Shown: piece by piece, positions 1-7,482 of the stretch | Numbering within the stretch: the stretch's first letter is position 1 | How the letters are laid out: every line of letters begins with the position of its first letter | DNA from: JBDHRG01 sp039807445 | GTDB taxonomy: Bacteria > Pseudomonadota > Gammaproteobacteria > Competibacterales > Competibacteraceae | Length of the DNA stretch: 9,676 bases | Direction of reading: 5' to 3' | NCBI GenBank assembly: GCA_039807445.1 | Contig: JBDHRG010000143.1 | Span: forward strand, 1 to 9,676 | Position numbers and translations under genes: made by a program | Notes under the pieces: model-generated | What the model was told of the DNA's origin: nothing | Databases searched by the model: none | The model's input: the letters and a program-made list of their open reading frames with translations, nothing else

Positions 1-402
1 GTCGATGATGCGCTCGCCGACGAAGGGGCCGCGGTCGTTGACGCGGATCACCAGGCTTTTGCCGTTGTGCAGATTGGTGACCTTGACCCAGCTCGGGATC
101 GGCAGCGTCTTGTGCGCCGCCGAGATCGCGTGCATGTCGAACGGCGCGCCGCTCGACGTCTTCTTGCCGTGGAAGTCGTCGCCGTACCACGAGGCGACGC
201 CACGCTCCCTGTAGCCTTCGCTGGTGCCCATGATGTAGTAGCGCTTGCCGAACACCACGTAGGATTCGGGATTGCCCGAGCGGCTCGGCGACTCGGGCGA
301 GCGGCCCGGGCTCTTGTCACCGGGGGTGCTGCAGCCGGCGAGCCACAACGCCGCCAGCGCGGTCGGCAGCGCCCTGCGCAGCCGCGGGGTTCGCCTGTGC
401 AT
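1..402 (-). CDS. rlpA: RlpA-like septal-ring lytic transglycosylase lipoprotein, 3' end cut off by the window edge
   Basis: The first 134 residues are visible and the frame is open to base 1. The N-terminus is basic (MHRRTPRLRR), followed by a hydrophobic segment and a lipobox L21-A-G-C24, so this should be an outer-membrane lipoprotein. A short Ser/Pro/Gly linker (about residues 25-46) leads to the double-psi beta-barrel domain. That domain starts near ASWYG (70-74) and contains the family signature AAHKTLP (H97) and VNDRGPF (D123). These His and Asp residues match the pair needed for activity in Pseudomonas RlpA, which cleaves glycan strands lacking stem peptides. The usual C-terminal SPOR domain would lie beyond the window. 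The ATG is supported by AGGGGGA five bases upstream (408-414). It is the last visible gene of the mre/mrd operon, 175 bases after mltB; rodA-mltB-rlpA is also the order known in pseudomonads. Confidence 0.93.
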   Translation of the reverse strand, partial: MHRRTPRLRRALPTALAALWLAGCSTPGDKSPGRSPESPSRSGNPESYVVFGKRYYIMGTSEGYRERGVASWYGDDFHGKKTSSGAPFDMHAISAAHKTLPIPSWVKVTNLHNGKSLVIRVNDRGPFVGERIID

Positions 403-407
403 CGATG

Positions 408-414
408 TCCCCCT
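408..414 (-). promoter_or_regulatory. Ribosome binding site of rlpA
   Basis: On the minus strand this reads AGGGGGA, five bases before the ATG at 402. It fixes the rlpA start and places the lipobox 24 residues in, a normal distance for a lipoprotein signal. Confidence 0.6.
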
Positions 415-512
415 TGTCGAAGCCGTTCCCCCGTCCGTGCGGAGCATGTCGTTGGTTGTTGTCGCGCCCGCTCGCGCAGGGTGTGATTCGGACATCCCTG
501 CAGACCTTTCCG

Positions 513-550
513 GGGCGGCCTTCGGTGGCCGCCCGTTCGGCGGAGCCGAA
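513..550 (-). other. Two adjacent hairpins in the mltB-rlpA spacer
   Basis: Bases 513-520 and 527-534 form a perfect 8-bp GC-only inverted repeat (GGGCGGCC/GGCCGCCC) around a 6-base loop. Immediately beside it, 536-541 and 545-550 form a perfect 6-bp repeat (TTCGGC/GCCGAA) around 3 bases. In the operon transcript they would fold one after the other, 28 bases behind the mltB stop. There is no T-run on either strand after them, so they do not meet the criteria for an intrinsic terminator. They could stabilise the upstream mRNA end, pause polymerase, or simply be chance in high-GC DNA. Confidence 0.5.
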
Positions 551-577
551 GTCCACTGGACCTCGTGCCGATCTGCC

Positions 578-1639
578 TCACCCCCCCGCCTTCCTGATCT
601 CTTCGCTGAGCTGGAATACCGCCATCGCGTACAGCGGGCTCAGGTTGTAGCGCGTGATCGCGTAGAAGTTGTCGAAGGCGAGCCAGGGCTCGGGGCCGGT
701 TTCGCCTTCGAGCGACAGCAGCAGCGCACGCGGATCGCCGGGCACGGCGACGGTCGGTATTGCGCCGTGCGTGCGCCACGCCGACACCGCCTGCCAGCTC
801 AGGGTCTTCGGCGCGCGGAAGTTGCGCGCGATCAGCGCTTCGGGAACCTCGGCCTGCGCGCTCGCCGGTACCGCGACCAGGCGCGTGTCGCGCTTCCAGC
901 CGTTCTGCGCCAGGTAGTTGGCGACCGAGCCGATCGCATCGGCCGGGTCGCTCCACAGGTTGCGGCGGCCGTCGCCGTCGAAGTCGATCGCGAGCTTGCG
1001 GTAGCTCGACGGCATGAACTGCGCCAGCCCCATCGCGCCGGCGTACGAGCCCTTCGGCGCCAGCGGGTCGACGCCTTCCTCGCGCGCGAGCAGCAGGAAC
1101 TGTTCGAGTTCCTTGCGGAAGTAGCCGGCGCGGCGCGGGTAGTCGAAGGCCAGCGTCGACAGCGCGTCGATCACCGGGTACTTGCCGGTGTTGGCACCGT
1201 ACAGCGTCTCGACGCCGATGATCGCGGTGACGACCTCGGCAGGCACGCCGTAGCGCGTCTCGGCGCGGGCCAGCGCCTGGGCGTTGCTGCGGGCGAAATC
1301 CGCACCGCCGGTGATGCGCTTGGGCGTCAGGAAGATCTTGCGGTAGGCGTGCCAGGGCTTGGCTTCGGCCGGCTTGTCCATCGCCGCGACGATGTCGGGG
1401 CGGGCCTGTGCGCGGGCGAACGCCTGCTCGAGCCAGGCGCGGCCGAAGCCGTTGCGGGCGACCATCTCCTGGATGAAGGCGCGCACCTCGGGGCGTCCCG
1501 CGAGCGGCTCGCCGGCTTGCGGTGCGGCTTCGGCGGGTTTCGCGGCGGCGGGCACCGACCGGGCTTCGACGGCGGGCGGGACGGACGAGGCGCAGGCGCT
1601 GAGCAGCAGGGCCGCGCCCAGAGGGCAGAGGATTCGCAT
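578..1639 (-). CDS. mltB: Membrane-bound lytic murein transglycosylase B (lipoprotein)
   Basis: 353 residues. A signal peptide ends in the lipobox L13-S-A-C16, followed by an Ala/Pro-rich linker to about residue 45. The rest matches the MltB/Slt35 family. E144 in IIGVETLYG is the expected catalytic acid, followed by GAMGLAQFMPSS (201-212). A DFDGDGRRNLW stretch (219-229) matches the calcium-binding EF-hand-like loop of Slt35. The enzyme cuts the MurNAc-GlcNAc bond of peptidoglycan, forming 1,6-anhydro ends, from the inner face of the outer membrane. It starts 31 bases after the rodA stop, so it is probably co-transcribed with the elongation genes. No strong Shine-Dalgarno is visible; CGAGA about six bases upstream is the best match. 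The coding strand has seven G in a row directly before the TGA. The sltB1-like paralogue name would be an equally valid label. Confidence 0.95.
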   Translation of the reverse strand: MRILCPLGAALLLSACASSVPPAVEARSVPAAAKPAEAAPQAGEPLAGRPEVRAFIQEMVARNGFGRAWLEQAFARAQARPDIVAAMDKPAEAKPWHAYRKIFLTPKRITGGADFARSNAQALARAETRYGVPAEVVTAIIGVETLYGANTGKYPVIDALSTLAFDYPRRAGYFRKELEQFLLLAREEGVDPLAPKGSYAGAMGLAQFMPSSYRKLAIDFDGDGRRNLWSDPADAIGSVANYLAQNGWKRDTRLVAVPASAQAEVPEALIARNFRAPKTLSWQAVSAWRTHGAIPTVAVPGDPRALLLSLEGETGPEPWLAFDNFYAITRYNLSPLYAMAVFQLSEEIRKAGG

Positions 1640-1670
1640 CGCGGTCTCGTGAGGTCGGCGCGCGCCGCGG

Positions 1671-2813
1671 TTATTGCGCGAGGCGGCGGCGGTGGAAATA
1701 GACGCTCATCAGGATACCGAAACCGGCCATGATCGTCACCAGCGAGGTGCCGCCGTAGCTGACCAGCGGCAGCGGCACGCCGACCACCGGCAGGATGCCG
1801 CTGACCATGCCGGTGTTGACGAAGGCGTAGAAGAAGAACACCAGCGCCAGCGTGCCGCCGACGATGCGGCCGAAGGTGTCGGGTGCCTGCGACGCCAGGT
1901 ACAGCGCGCGGCCGATGATGAACAGGTACAGCGCCAGCAGCACGCAGACGCCGATCAGCCCGAACTCTTCGGCGAAGGTGCCGAGGATGAAGTCGGTGTG
2001 ACTCTCGGGCAGGAACTCGAGGTGCGACTGCGTGCCGTTGAGCCAGCCCTTGCCGTAGATGCCGCCCGAGCCGATCGCGATCTTCGACTGGATGATGTGG
2101 TAGCCGGCGCCGAGCGGATCGGCCTCGGGGTCGAACAGCGTGATCACGCGCCGGCGCTGGTAGTCGTGCATGCCGTATTCCCAGAACAGCGGTGCAGCGA
2201 CCGCTGCCAGCGCGGCCAGGCCGATGATGAGCTTCCAGGCGATGCCGCCGAGGAACAGCGCGAAGATCCCCGAGGCCAGGATCACCAGCCCGGTGCCGAG
2301 GTCGGGCTGCTTGGCGATCAGCACGAAGGGCACGCCGACGACCAGCACGCCGAGCAGGAGGTGCGAGAGGCGCGGCGGCAGCGGCTTGTCGGCGAAGTAC
2401 CAGGCCAGCGTCAGCGGTACCGCGAGCTTCATGATCTCGGAGGGCTGGAAGCGCACCACGCCGAGGTCGAGCCAGCGCTGCGCGCCCATCGAGATTTCGC
2501 CGACCGCGAGCACCGCGGCCAGGAGCAGTACGCCGCCCAGATACACCCACGGCGCCCAGATCTTCAGGTGGCGCGGCGGGATCTGCGCCAGCACGACCAT
2601 CACCGCGAAGCCGAGGCCGAGGCGCATGCCCTGGCCGGCGACGGCATCCATGTCCTGGCGCGAGGCGCTGTAGAGTACCACCAGCCCGAGCGTCCCGACC
2701 GCGAGCAGGCCGAGGATCAGCGGCGTGTCGAGGTTGATCCGCGCCAGCAGCCCGCGGCGCAGGTGGCTGTCGGTTTCGTCGAGCGAGAGGACGGGGTCGA
2801 TGGGGCGGGACAT
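1671..2813 (-). CDS. rodA: Rod-shape SEDS peptidoglycan glycosyltransferase RodA
   Basis: 380 residues with about ten hydrophobic membrane segments, close to the usual 370-380. RodA polymerises lipid II into glycan strands in the inner membrane and works as a pair with PBP2, encoded just upstream. Visible SEDS landmarks are AQRWLDLG (111-118), RFQPSEIMKL (121-130), KQPDLGTGL (168-176) and FLPESHTDFI (267-276). D274 lies where the essential SEDS aspartate is found. The C-terminal GILPVVGVPLPLVSYGGTS (339-357) is also diagnostic. I chose the ATG at 2813: it has GGAG five bases upstream (2819-2822) and gives a normal-length N-terminus. An in-frame GTG at 2843 would add ten residues encoded by the intergenic repeat and has no such site. 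Confidence 0.97.
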   Translation of the reverse strand: MSRPIDPVLSLDETDSHLRRGLLARINLDTPLILGLLAVGTLGLVVLYSASRQDMDAVAGQGMRLGLGFAVMVVLAQIPPRHLKIWAPWVYLGGVLLLAAVLAVGEISMGAQRWLDLGVVRFQPSEIMKLAVPLTLAWYFADKPLPPRLSHLLLGVLVVGVPFVLIAKQPDLGTGLVILASGIFALFLGGIAWKLIIGLAALAAVAAPLFWEYGMHDYQRRRVITLFDPEADPLGAGYHIIQSKIAIGSGGIYGKGWLNGTQSHLEFLPESHTDFILGTFAEEFGLIGVCVLLALYLFIIGRALYLASQAPDTFGRIVGGTLALVFFFYAFVNTGMVSGILPVVGVPLPLVSYGGTSLVTIMAGFGILMSVYFHRRRLAQ

Positions 2814-2818
2814 GAGAG

Positions 2819-2822
2819 CTCC
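2819..2822 (-). promoter_or_regulatory. Ribosome binding site of rodA
   Basis: GGAG on the minus strand, five bases before the ATG at 2813. It decides the start against the upstream GTG at 2843, and it lies just outside the heptamer repeat element, leaving the site free of that structure. Confidence 0.55.
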
Positions 2823-2832
2823 GACAGGATAG

Positions 2833-2911
2833 GTGCGAGGCACGAGGTACGGGGCACGGCGAGGAGGTGGTCTTTACTCGTACCTCACCCCTCGCTCCTC
2901 GTCCCTCCCTC
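2833..2911. repeat. Heptamer inverted-repeat element A (rodA-mrdA spacer)
   Basis: On the plus strand 2833-2867 reads as consecutive 7-base units: GTGCGAG, GCACGAG, GTACGGG, GCACGGC, GAGGAGG. After a 9-base gap, 2877-2911 reads CTCGTAC, CTCACCC, CTCGCTC, CTCGTCC, CTCCCTC. The second set is the reverse-complement theme of the first (GNNCGAG against CTCGNNC). An 8-bp perfect stem forms between 2844-2851 and 2879-2886, with further imperfect pairing around it. The outer unit overlaps the mrdA TGA (2910-2912). The element fills most of the 96-base spacer in an otherwise tightly packed operon. Function is unknown; it would appear as a hairpin in the mrdA-rodA mRNA. Confidence 0.8.
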
Positions 2912-4775
2912 AGGGATACGCCTGCAGATACGCATCCATGACCTGCCTGGCCAGCGGTGCGGCGGTCGAGCCGCCGTGGCTGCCGTGCTCGGCGATCACC
3001 GCGATCGCGATGCGCGGCGCCTCGGCCGGGGCGAAGGCGATGAACAGCGCGTGGTCGAGCTGCTCCTTGCTCAGGCGGCTGGCGTCGTACTTCTCGTTCT
3101 GGCCGATCGTGATCACTTGTGCGGTGCCGGTCTTGCCGGCGATGCGGTAGCCGGCGTCTTTGCCGATGGCCCTGAACGCGGTGCCGCGCGGCGTGTGTAC
3201 GACGTGCGTCATCGCCGCGACCACGGCTTCCCAGTTGCGCTTGTCCTTGAGCGCGATGCTCGGCAGCGGCACCGGCGCGAGCGGCGTGGTGGCGCGCGTG
3301 GCCTGGTCTTCGAGCGCGTGCACCACGCGCGGCTGGAAGTGCTTGCCGCCCATCGCCAGCGCCGCGGTCGCATGCGCGAGCTGCAAGGGGGTTGTCAGCA
3401 TGTAGCCCTGGCCGATGCCGGCCGACACCGTGTCGCCGGCGAACCAGGGCTGGTTGTAGGTGCGCCGCTTCCACGCCTGCGAAGGCATCAGCCCGGGCTT
3501 TTCGCCGCGCAGGTCGATGCCGCTGAGCTTGCCGATGCCGAACCGCGTCAGGTATTCGTGCAGGCGGTCGATGCCGAGCTCGAGCGCCAGGTTGTAATAG
3601 TAGACGTCGCACGACTCGGTGATCGCCCGGTCGAGGTCGGTGCGGCCGTGACCGCCGCGGCGCCAGTCGCGGAACTTGTGGCTCTGGCCGGGGATCTGGA
3701 AGTAGCCCGGGCAGAACACCGACGAGTAGCGGTCGTTGAGGCCGTATTCGACGCCGGCCAGACCGATGAAGGGCTTGATGGTCGAGCCCGGCGGATACGC
3801 GCCCCTGAGCGCGCGGTTGAACAGCGGCCGGTCGGGGTCGGTGTTGAGCGCCTTGTAGCTCCTGGCGTCGATGCCGTTGACGAAGGGGTTGGGGTCGTAG
3901 CCCGGCTCGCTCGTCATCGCGATCACTTCGCCGTTGCGCGGATCGATCGCGACGATCGCGCCGGTGAAGCCGACGCCGAGCAGCGCCTGCTCGGCGACCG
4001 CCTGTATCTTCGAGTCGATGCTGAGATACACGTTCTTGCCCGCGACCGGCGGCGTGCTCGTCAGTACGCGGATCACACGCCCCTGGGCGTTGGTCTCGAC
4101 CTGCTGGTAGCCGAGCTGGCCACGCAGCACGTCTTCGTAGCTCTTCTCGACGCCGATCTTGCCGATGTGGCTCGAACCGGAGTACTGCGCCGGGTCGAGC
4201 TTGGCCAGCTCGGCCTCGTCGATGCGCCCGACGTAGCCGACCAGGTGCGCGGCGTGCTGGCCCTGCGGATAGACGCGCGTCAGGTCGTTGCGGATCTCGA
4301 CCCCGGGCAGGCGGTGCAGGTTGACCGCGATCCGCGCCACCTCGTCCTCGTTGAGGTTGAAGCGTAGCGGCACGCCGTTGTAGCGCGGGCTGCGCCGCAG
4401 CAGGCGCTTGAAGCGCGCGATTTCGTGCTCGGACAGCTCGATCAGCTTGGTCAGCTCGGCCAGCGTGCCCTCCAGGTCTTCGACCTGCTCGGGGGTGAGC
4501 TCGACGTGGTACGAAGCCAGGTTGCCGGCGAGCAGGACGCCGTTGCGGTCGAAGATCTGGCCGCGGGTCGGGGGCAGCGGCAGCAGGCGCACGCGGTTGG
4601 CTTCCGACAGCGTGCTGAAGTGCTCGTGGTTCAGCACCTGCAGGTACGCCATACGTCCGGCGATCAGCAGCAGCGCGGCGAACACGACCAAGCCCGCGAC
4701 CAGCGCGCGGCCGACGAACAGCTTGCGGGCGACGATCTCGTCGCGCAGCGTGCTCCTGGACCCGGATCGTGCCAT
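2910..4775 (-). CDS. mrdA: Penicillin-binding protein 2, elongation transpeptidase
   Basis: 621 residues, against about 633 in E. coli PBP2. One membrane anchor (about 21-45) is followed by the class B dimerisation/pedestal region, including RGQIFDRNG (71-79), and then the transpeptidase domain. The three penicillin-binding motifs are present: STIK with nucleophile S331 and K334, SCD (388-390, the SxD form typical of PBP2), and KTG (548-550). GAYPPGSTIKPF is a clear PBP2 signature. It crosslinks peptidoglycan made by RodA during side-wall growth and is the target of mecillinam-type beta-lactams. It starts only 7 bases after the mreD stop with a weak ribosome site, so translational coupling is likely. 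No truncation or missing catalytic residue is seen. The symbol pbpA is also used for this gene. Confidence 0.97.
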   Translation of the reverse strand: MARSGSRSTLRDEIVARKLFVGRALVAGLVVFAALLLIAGRMAYLQVLNHEHFSTLSEANRVRLLPLPPTRGQIFDRNGVLLAGNLASYHVELTPEQVEDLEGTLAELTKLIELSEHEIARFKRLLRRSPRYNGVPLRFNLNEDEVARIAVNLHRLPGVEIRNDLTRVYPQGQHAAHLVGYVGRIDEAELAKLDPAQYSGSSHIGKIGVEKSYEDVLRGQLGYQQVETNAQGRVIRVLTSTPPVAGKNVYLSIDSKIQAVAEQALLGVGFTGAIVAIDPRNGEVIAMTSEPGYDPNPFVNGIDARSYKALNTDPDRPLFNRALRGAYPPGSTIKPFIGLAGVEYGLNDRYSSVFCPGYFQIPGQSHKFRDWRRGGHGRTDLDRAITESCDVYYYNLALELGIDRLHEYLTRFGIGKLSGIDLRGEKPGLMPSQAWKRRTYNQPWFAGDTVSAGIGQGYMLTTPLQLAHATAALAMGGKHFQPRVVHALEDQATRATTPLAPVPLPSIALKDKRNWEAVVAAMTHVVHTPRGTAFRAIGKDAGYRIAGKTGTAQVITIGQNEKYDASRLSKEQLDHALFIAFAPAEAPRIAIAVIAEHGSHGGSTAAPLARQVMDAYLQAYP

Positions 4776-4782
4776 CGGCGGC

Positions 4783-5274
4783 TCAGGACACGTTGAAGCG
4801 CCGGCGCAAGTCGCGCAGCAGGACGAAGGCGAACGGCCAGGCCAGCGTGCCGCCGGCGACCGGTGCCAGGTACCAGAAGTCGCGCGGCGCGTAGCCGCTG
4901 ATGCCGTTGATCCAGGTGACCAGCAGCTGGTCGACGAGCAGGAACAGCGCCACGGTCAGCGCCTGCTGCCACAGCGGGAACACGCGTATGCGCTGGTGCA
5001 GGCGCAGCGTCAGGAACGCCACCACCGACAGCGCCAGCGCGTGCTGGCCGAGCAGCGTGCCCTGCGCGGCGTCGAGCACCAGCCCCAGCACCCAGGCGGT
5101 GCCGACGCCGACGCGCTGCGGCAGCGCCATGCACCAGTAGATCAGCGTCAGCCCGACCCAGTCCGGGCGGAAGTGGTCGAGCAGCGGGGGCAGGTGCAGG
5201 CTGGACAGCATCAGCGCGAACACGAAGCTCGCGACGATGGTGGCGTAGCCGCTGGCGGGGATGCTCTTCGCCAT
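4783..5274 (-). CDS. mreD: Rod-shape-determining membrane protein MreD
   Basis: 163 residues, the family's normal size, with five or six predicted membrane segments (about 10-27, 38-53, 57-72, 78-92, 104-121 and 134-153). Family-like landmarks are RPDWVGLTLIYW (36-47) and GLVLDAAQGTLLGQHAL (64-80). MreD is an inner-membrane partner of MreC in the elongation complex and modulates its effect on PBP2-RodA. The ATG follows the mreC TGA after one base, and no good Shine-Dalgarno is visible, so translation probably depends on mreC. The basic tail (RDLRRRF) fits a cytoplasmic C-terminus. Confidence 0.93.
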   Translation of the reverse strand: MAKSIPASGYATIVASFVFALMLSSLHLPPLLDHFRPDWVGLTLIYWCMALPQRVGVGTAWVLGLVLDAAQGTLLGQHALALSVVAFLTLRLHQRIRVFPLWQQALTVALFLLVDQLLVTWINGISGYAPRDFWYLAPVAGGTLAWPFAFVLLRDLRRRFNVS

Positions 5275-5275
5275 C

Positions 5276-6265
5276 TCAGCGTCGGGTCTCGGCAGGGCGG
5301 GTCGTGCCGTTGGTGGTGCGCGCCGGTGGCTTCGCCGCCGGCGCGACCGGTGCGGCGGGGGCCGCCGAGGCAGGCGGCGGCGCTGCCAGCGGCGGCTCCT
5401 GGCGCGCGGGGTCGGGGATGTCGTCGAGGATCAGCAGCACTTCGCGGATGCGGTCGAGGTGCGCGGTCGGCTCGGCGATGACCTTGGCGAACGGGCGCCC
5501 CGGGTCGAACTCGACCCGCGTGACGCGCGCCACCGGGTAGCCGCGCGGGAAGCGTCCGCCGAGGCCCGAGGTGATCACCAGGTCGCCGACCTTGACGTCG
5601 CCGTTGTTGGGGATGTTCGGCAGCTCGAGCTCGTTGTACTTGCCGGTGCCGACCGCGAGCGTGCGTATGCCGTTGCGGTTGAGCTGCACCGGGATCGCGT
5701 GGCTGGGGTCGGTGATCAGGATCGCCGACGAGGTCAGCAGGTTGGCGTGGTTGACCTGGCCGACGATGCCGCGCTCGTCGATCAGCGGCTGGCCGATCTT
5801 GGCGCCGTGCTGCGTGCCGCGGTTGATCAGGATCTGGTGGCGGTAGGGGTCGAGGTCGACGGCGAGGATCTCGGCGATCAGCACGCGTTCGGCGCTGACG
5901 TTGATCGTCGACTCGAGCAGTGCGCGCAGCCGGCGGTTCTCGGCTTCGAGCGCGGTCAGCTTCTGCAGTTGGGCGTTGATGAAGAGCTGCTTTTCCCGCA
6001 GGCGGGTATTCTCGTCCTGCAGCGCCGAACGGCTCTCGAGGCTGTCGGCGACCCAGCCGAAGGCTTCGACCGGCAGCTGTGCGGCGTGCTGCAGCGGGTA
6101 AAGTGTGGTGGCGAGCGCGTTGCGCAGCACTTCGAGGTGGCTCTGGCGGTGGTCGATGGTCATCAGGACTATCGAGACCAGCGCGCACGCGATCAGTTTC
6201 AGGCTGGCCGCCGTCTCGGGGGCGAACAAGGCCTTGTCGTTTTCGCCGGACTTCAGCTGCGCCAC
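5276..6265 (-). CDS. mreC: Rod-shape-determining protein MreC
   Basis: 329 residues from a GTG start. Layout: a short cytoplasmic N-terminus, one membrane segment (about 21-37), a coiled coil (about 77-118, with ENRRLRALLES at its end), and the periplasmic beta-barrel domain (about 127-281, with INRGTQHGAKIGQPLIDERG and TSGLGGRFPRGYPV). A Pro/Ala-rich low-complexity tail of about 45 residues follows and ends in ETRR. MreC links the MreB filament to PBP2 and activates it. I chose GTG at 6265 because GGGGAGA lies five bases upstream. An in-frame GTG at 6304 would add 13 residues (MRGAPRAVSGENR) but has only a poor ribosome site. The tail is species-variable and probably disordered. The gene ends one base before mreD. 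Confidence 0.95.
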   Translation of the reverse strand: MAQLKSGENDKALFAPETAASLKLIACALVSIVLMTIDHRQSHLEVLRNALATTLYPLQHAAQLPVEAFGWVADSLESRSALQDENTRLREKQLFINAQLQKLTALEAENRRLRALLESTINVSAERVLIAEILAVDLDPYRHQILINRGTQHGAKIGQPLIDERGIVGQVNHANLLTSSAILITDPSHAIPVQLNRNGIRTLAVGTGKYNELELPNIPNNGDVKVGDLVITSGLGGRFPRGYPVARVTRVEFDPGRPFAKVIAEPTAHLDRIREVLLILDDIPDPARQEPPLAAPPPASAAPAAPVAPAAKPPARTTNGTTRPAETRR

Positions 6266-6270
6266 TCGGT

Positions 6271-6277
6271 TCTCCCC
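6271..6277 (-). promoter_or_regulatory. Ribosome binding site of mreC
   Basis: GGGGAGA on the minus strand, followed by five bases (ACCGA) and GTG. It is the strongest Shine-Dalgarno in the elongation operon and is the main reason for placing the mreC start at 6265 rather than 6304. Confidence 0.6.
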
Positions 6278-6319
6278 GGACACGGCGCGCGGAGCGCCCC
6301 GCACAGCCCGGACGCGGCG

Positions 6320-7369
6320 TCAGTCGATGGAGAAGATCGCCGGGCCGCGCTCGTCGATCAGCTCGAGCACGCGGCCGCCGCCGCGCGCGACGCAGGTCAG
6401 CGGATCTTCGGCGACGACCACGTTGAGGCCGGTCTCCTCCATCAGCAGGCGGTCGACGTCGCGCAGCAGCGCGCCGCCGCCGGTCAGCACGATGCCGCGC
6501 TCGGCCACGTCGGCGGCCAGCTCGGGCGGAGTGGATTCCAGCGCCTTCTTGACCGCGCCGACGATCCCGGTCAGCGGTTCCTGCAAGGCCTCGAGGATTT
6601 CGTTGGAGTTCAAGATAAAGCTGCGTGGCACGCCCTCGGACAGGTTGCGGCCCTTGACCTCGATCTCGCGTACGTCCGAGGTCGGGTAGGCGCTGCCGAT
6701 CTCCTGCTTGATGCGCTCGGCGGTCGGCTCGCCGATCAGGACGCCGAAGTTGCGCCGCACGTAGTTGATGATCGCCTCGTCGAAGCGGTCGCCGCCGATG
6801 CGCACCGACTCGAAGTAGACGATGCCGTTCAGCGAGATCACCGCGACTTCCGAGGTGCCGCCGCCGATGTCGACCACCATCGAGCCGCGCGCCTCGTCGA
6901 CCGGCATGCCGGCGCCGATCGCCGCGGCCATCGGCTCGGGGATCAGGTACACTTCGCGCGCGCCGGCGCCGAGCGCCGACTCCTTGATCGCACGGCGCTC
7001 GACCTGGGTCGAGCCGCAGGGCACGCACACCAGCACGCGCGGGCTGGGGTTGAAGAACTTGCGCTCGTGGACCTTGCGGATGAAGTGCTGCAGCATCTTC
7101 TCGGTGACGGTGAAGTCGGCGATGACGCCGTCCTTCATCGGCCGGATCGTGCTCAGGTTGCCCGGGGTACGGCCGAGCATGCGCTTGGCCTCGAGGCCGA
7201 CCGCGGCGATGGTGCGCGGGCCGCCGCGGTTGGGATCCTGATGGATCGCGACCACCGAGGGTTCGTTCAGCACGATGCCCTGCCCGCGCGCGTAGATCAG
7301 CGTGTTGGCGGTACCGAGATCGATCGAGAGATCGTTGGAGAAGAGACCGCGCACCCGTCGCAGGAACAT
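6320..7369 (-). CDS. mreB: Actin-like rod-shape protein MreB
   Basis: 349 residues, essentially the family length (347 in E. coli). The N-terminus MFLRRVRGLFS is an amphipathic, basic membrane-binding helix. The actin-fold ATP site is complete: phosphate-1 loop DLGTANT (17-23), phosphate-2 loop DIGGGTSE (167-174) and adenosine motif LTGGGALL (295-302). MreB forms membrane-bound antiparallel filaments that orient the RodA-PBP2 synthase. It is the first gene of the operon. The ATG at 7369 gives the canonical start; an in-frame TTG at 7393 would add 8 residues (MQLTGRLS) with no family support. The ribosome site is weak (a GGAC about ten bases upstream). Confidence 0.98.
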   Translation of the reverse strand: MFLRRVRGLFSNDLSIDLGTANTLIYARGQGIVLNEPSVVAIHQDPNRGGPRTIAAVGLEAKRMLGRTPGNLSTIRPMKDGVIADFTVTEKMLQHFIRKVHERKFFNPSPRVLVCVPCGSTQVERRAIKESALGAGAREVYLIPEPMAAAIGAGMPVDEARGSMVVDIGGGTSEVAVISLNGIVYFESVRIGGDRFDEAIINYVRRNFGVLIGEPTAERIKQEIGSAYPTSDVREIEVKGRNLSEGVPRSFILNSNEILEALQEPLTGIVGAVKKALESTPPELAADVAERGIVLTGGGALLRDVDRLLMEETGLNVVVAEDPLTCVARGGGRVLELIDERGPAIFSID

Positions 7370-7400
7370 GGATAAACGTCCGGTCAGCTGCAAAGGGCGC

Positions 7401-7450
7401 GTATGCTAGCAGCGGCCGGGGAGTGCGGGCAAGCAAGCGGGTATGCTACC
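7401..7450. repeat. Direct repeat GTATGCTASC spaced 40 bases apart between mreB and gatC
   Basis: GTATGCTAGC at 7401-7410 and GTATGCTACC at 7441-7450 match at 9 of 10 positions, exactly 40 bases apart. On the plus strand each contains TATGCT, a passable -10 box for gatC; on the minus strand each gives TAGCAT, a passable -10 for mreB. I see no good -35 for a plus-strand promoter. The copies may be promoter elements or a pair of regulator sites. Confidence 0.35.
7403..7432 (-). promoter_or_regulatory. Candidate sigma-70 promoter of the mre operon
   Basis: On the minus strand TTGCCC (7427-7432) and TAGCAT (7403-7408) are separated by 18 bases, each matching the consensus at 4 of 6 positions. 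Transcription would begin near 7396, giving a leader of about 27 bases before the mreB ATG. The match is modest and high-GC promoters are hard to call by eye, so this is a candidate only. Confidence 0.3.
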
Positions 7451-7476
7451 GTTGCTGCCCGTTTGCCCGCCGTTCC

Positions 7477-7482
7477 AGGGAG
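7477..7482 (+). promoter_or_regulatory. Ribosome binding site of gatC
   Basis: AGGGAG lies eight bases before the ATG at 7491. It rules out the upstream in-frame ATG at 7443, which would add 16 residues unlike any GatC N-terminus. Confidence 0.65.

Noticed and set aside
581..587. Seven-G tract at the end of mltB as a phase-variation switch
   Set aside because: The tract lies at the last two codons, so slippage would only alter the extreme C-terminus; seven is also short for a contingency locus in this GC range.
2814..2843. In-frame GTG extension of rodA
   Set aside because: The added ten residues come from the heptamer repeat; the ATG at 2813 has a GGAG at the right distance and the normal family length.
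1327..3612. A 760-codon minus-strand frame covering rodA and parts of mrdA and mltB
   Set aside because: It is a different phase of the same strand as three clearly conserved genes; Arg/Pro-rich translation without any domain.
1674..4367. A plus-strand open frame of nearly 900 codons opposite rodA and mrdA
   Set aside because: It is antisense to two genes with complete catalytic motifs; its translation is Arg/Ala/Asp/Gln-rich with no family pattern, as expected for a shadow frame in high-GC DNA.
5211..7436. Long frames opposite or out of phase with mreBCD on both strands (about 740 and 700 codons)
   Set aside because: They are compositional shadows of mreB, mreC and mreD; low-complexity Arg/Ala content and no ribosome site.
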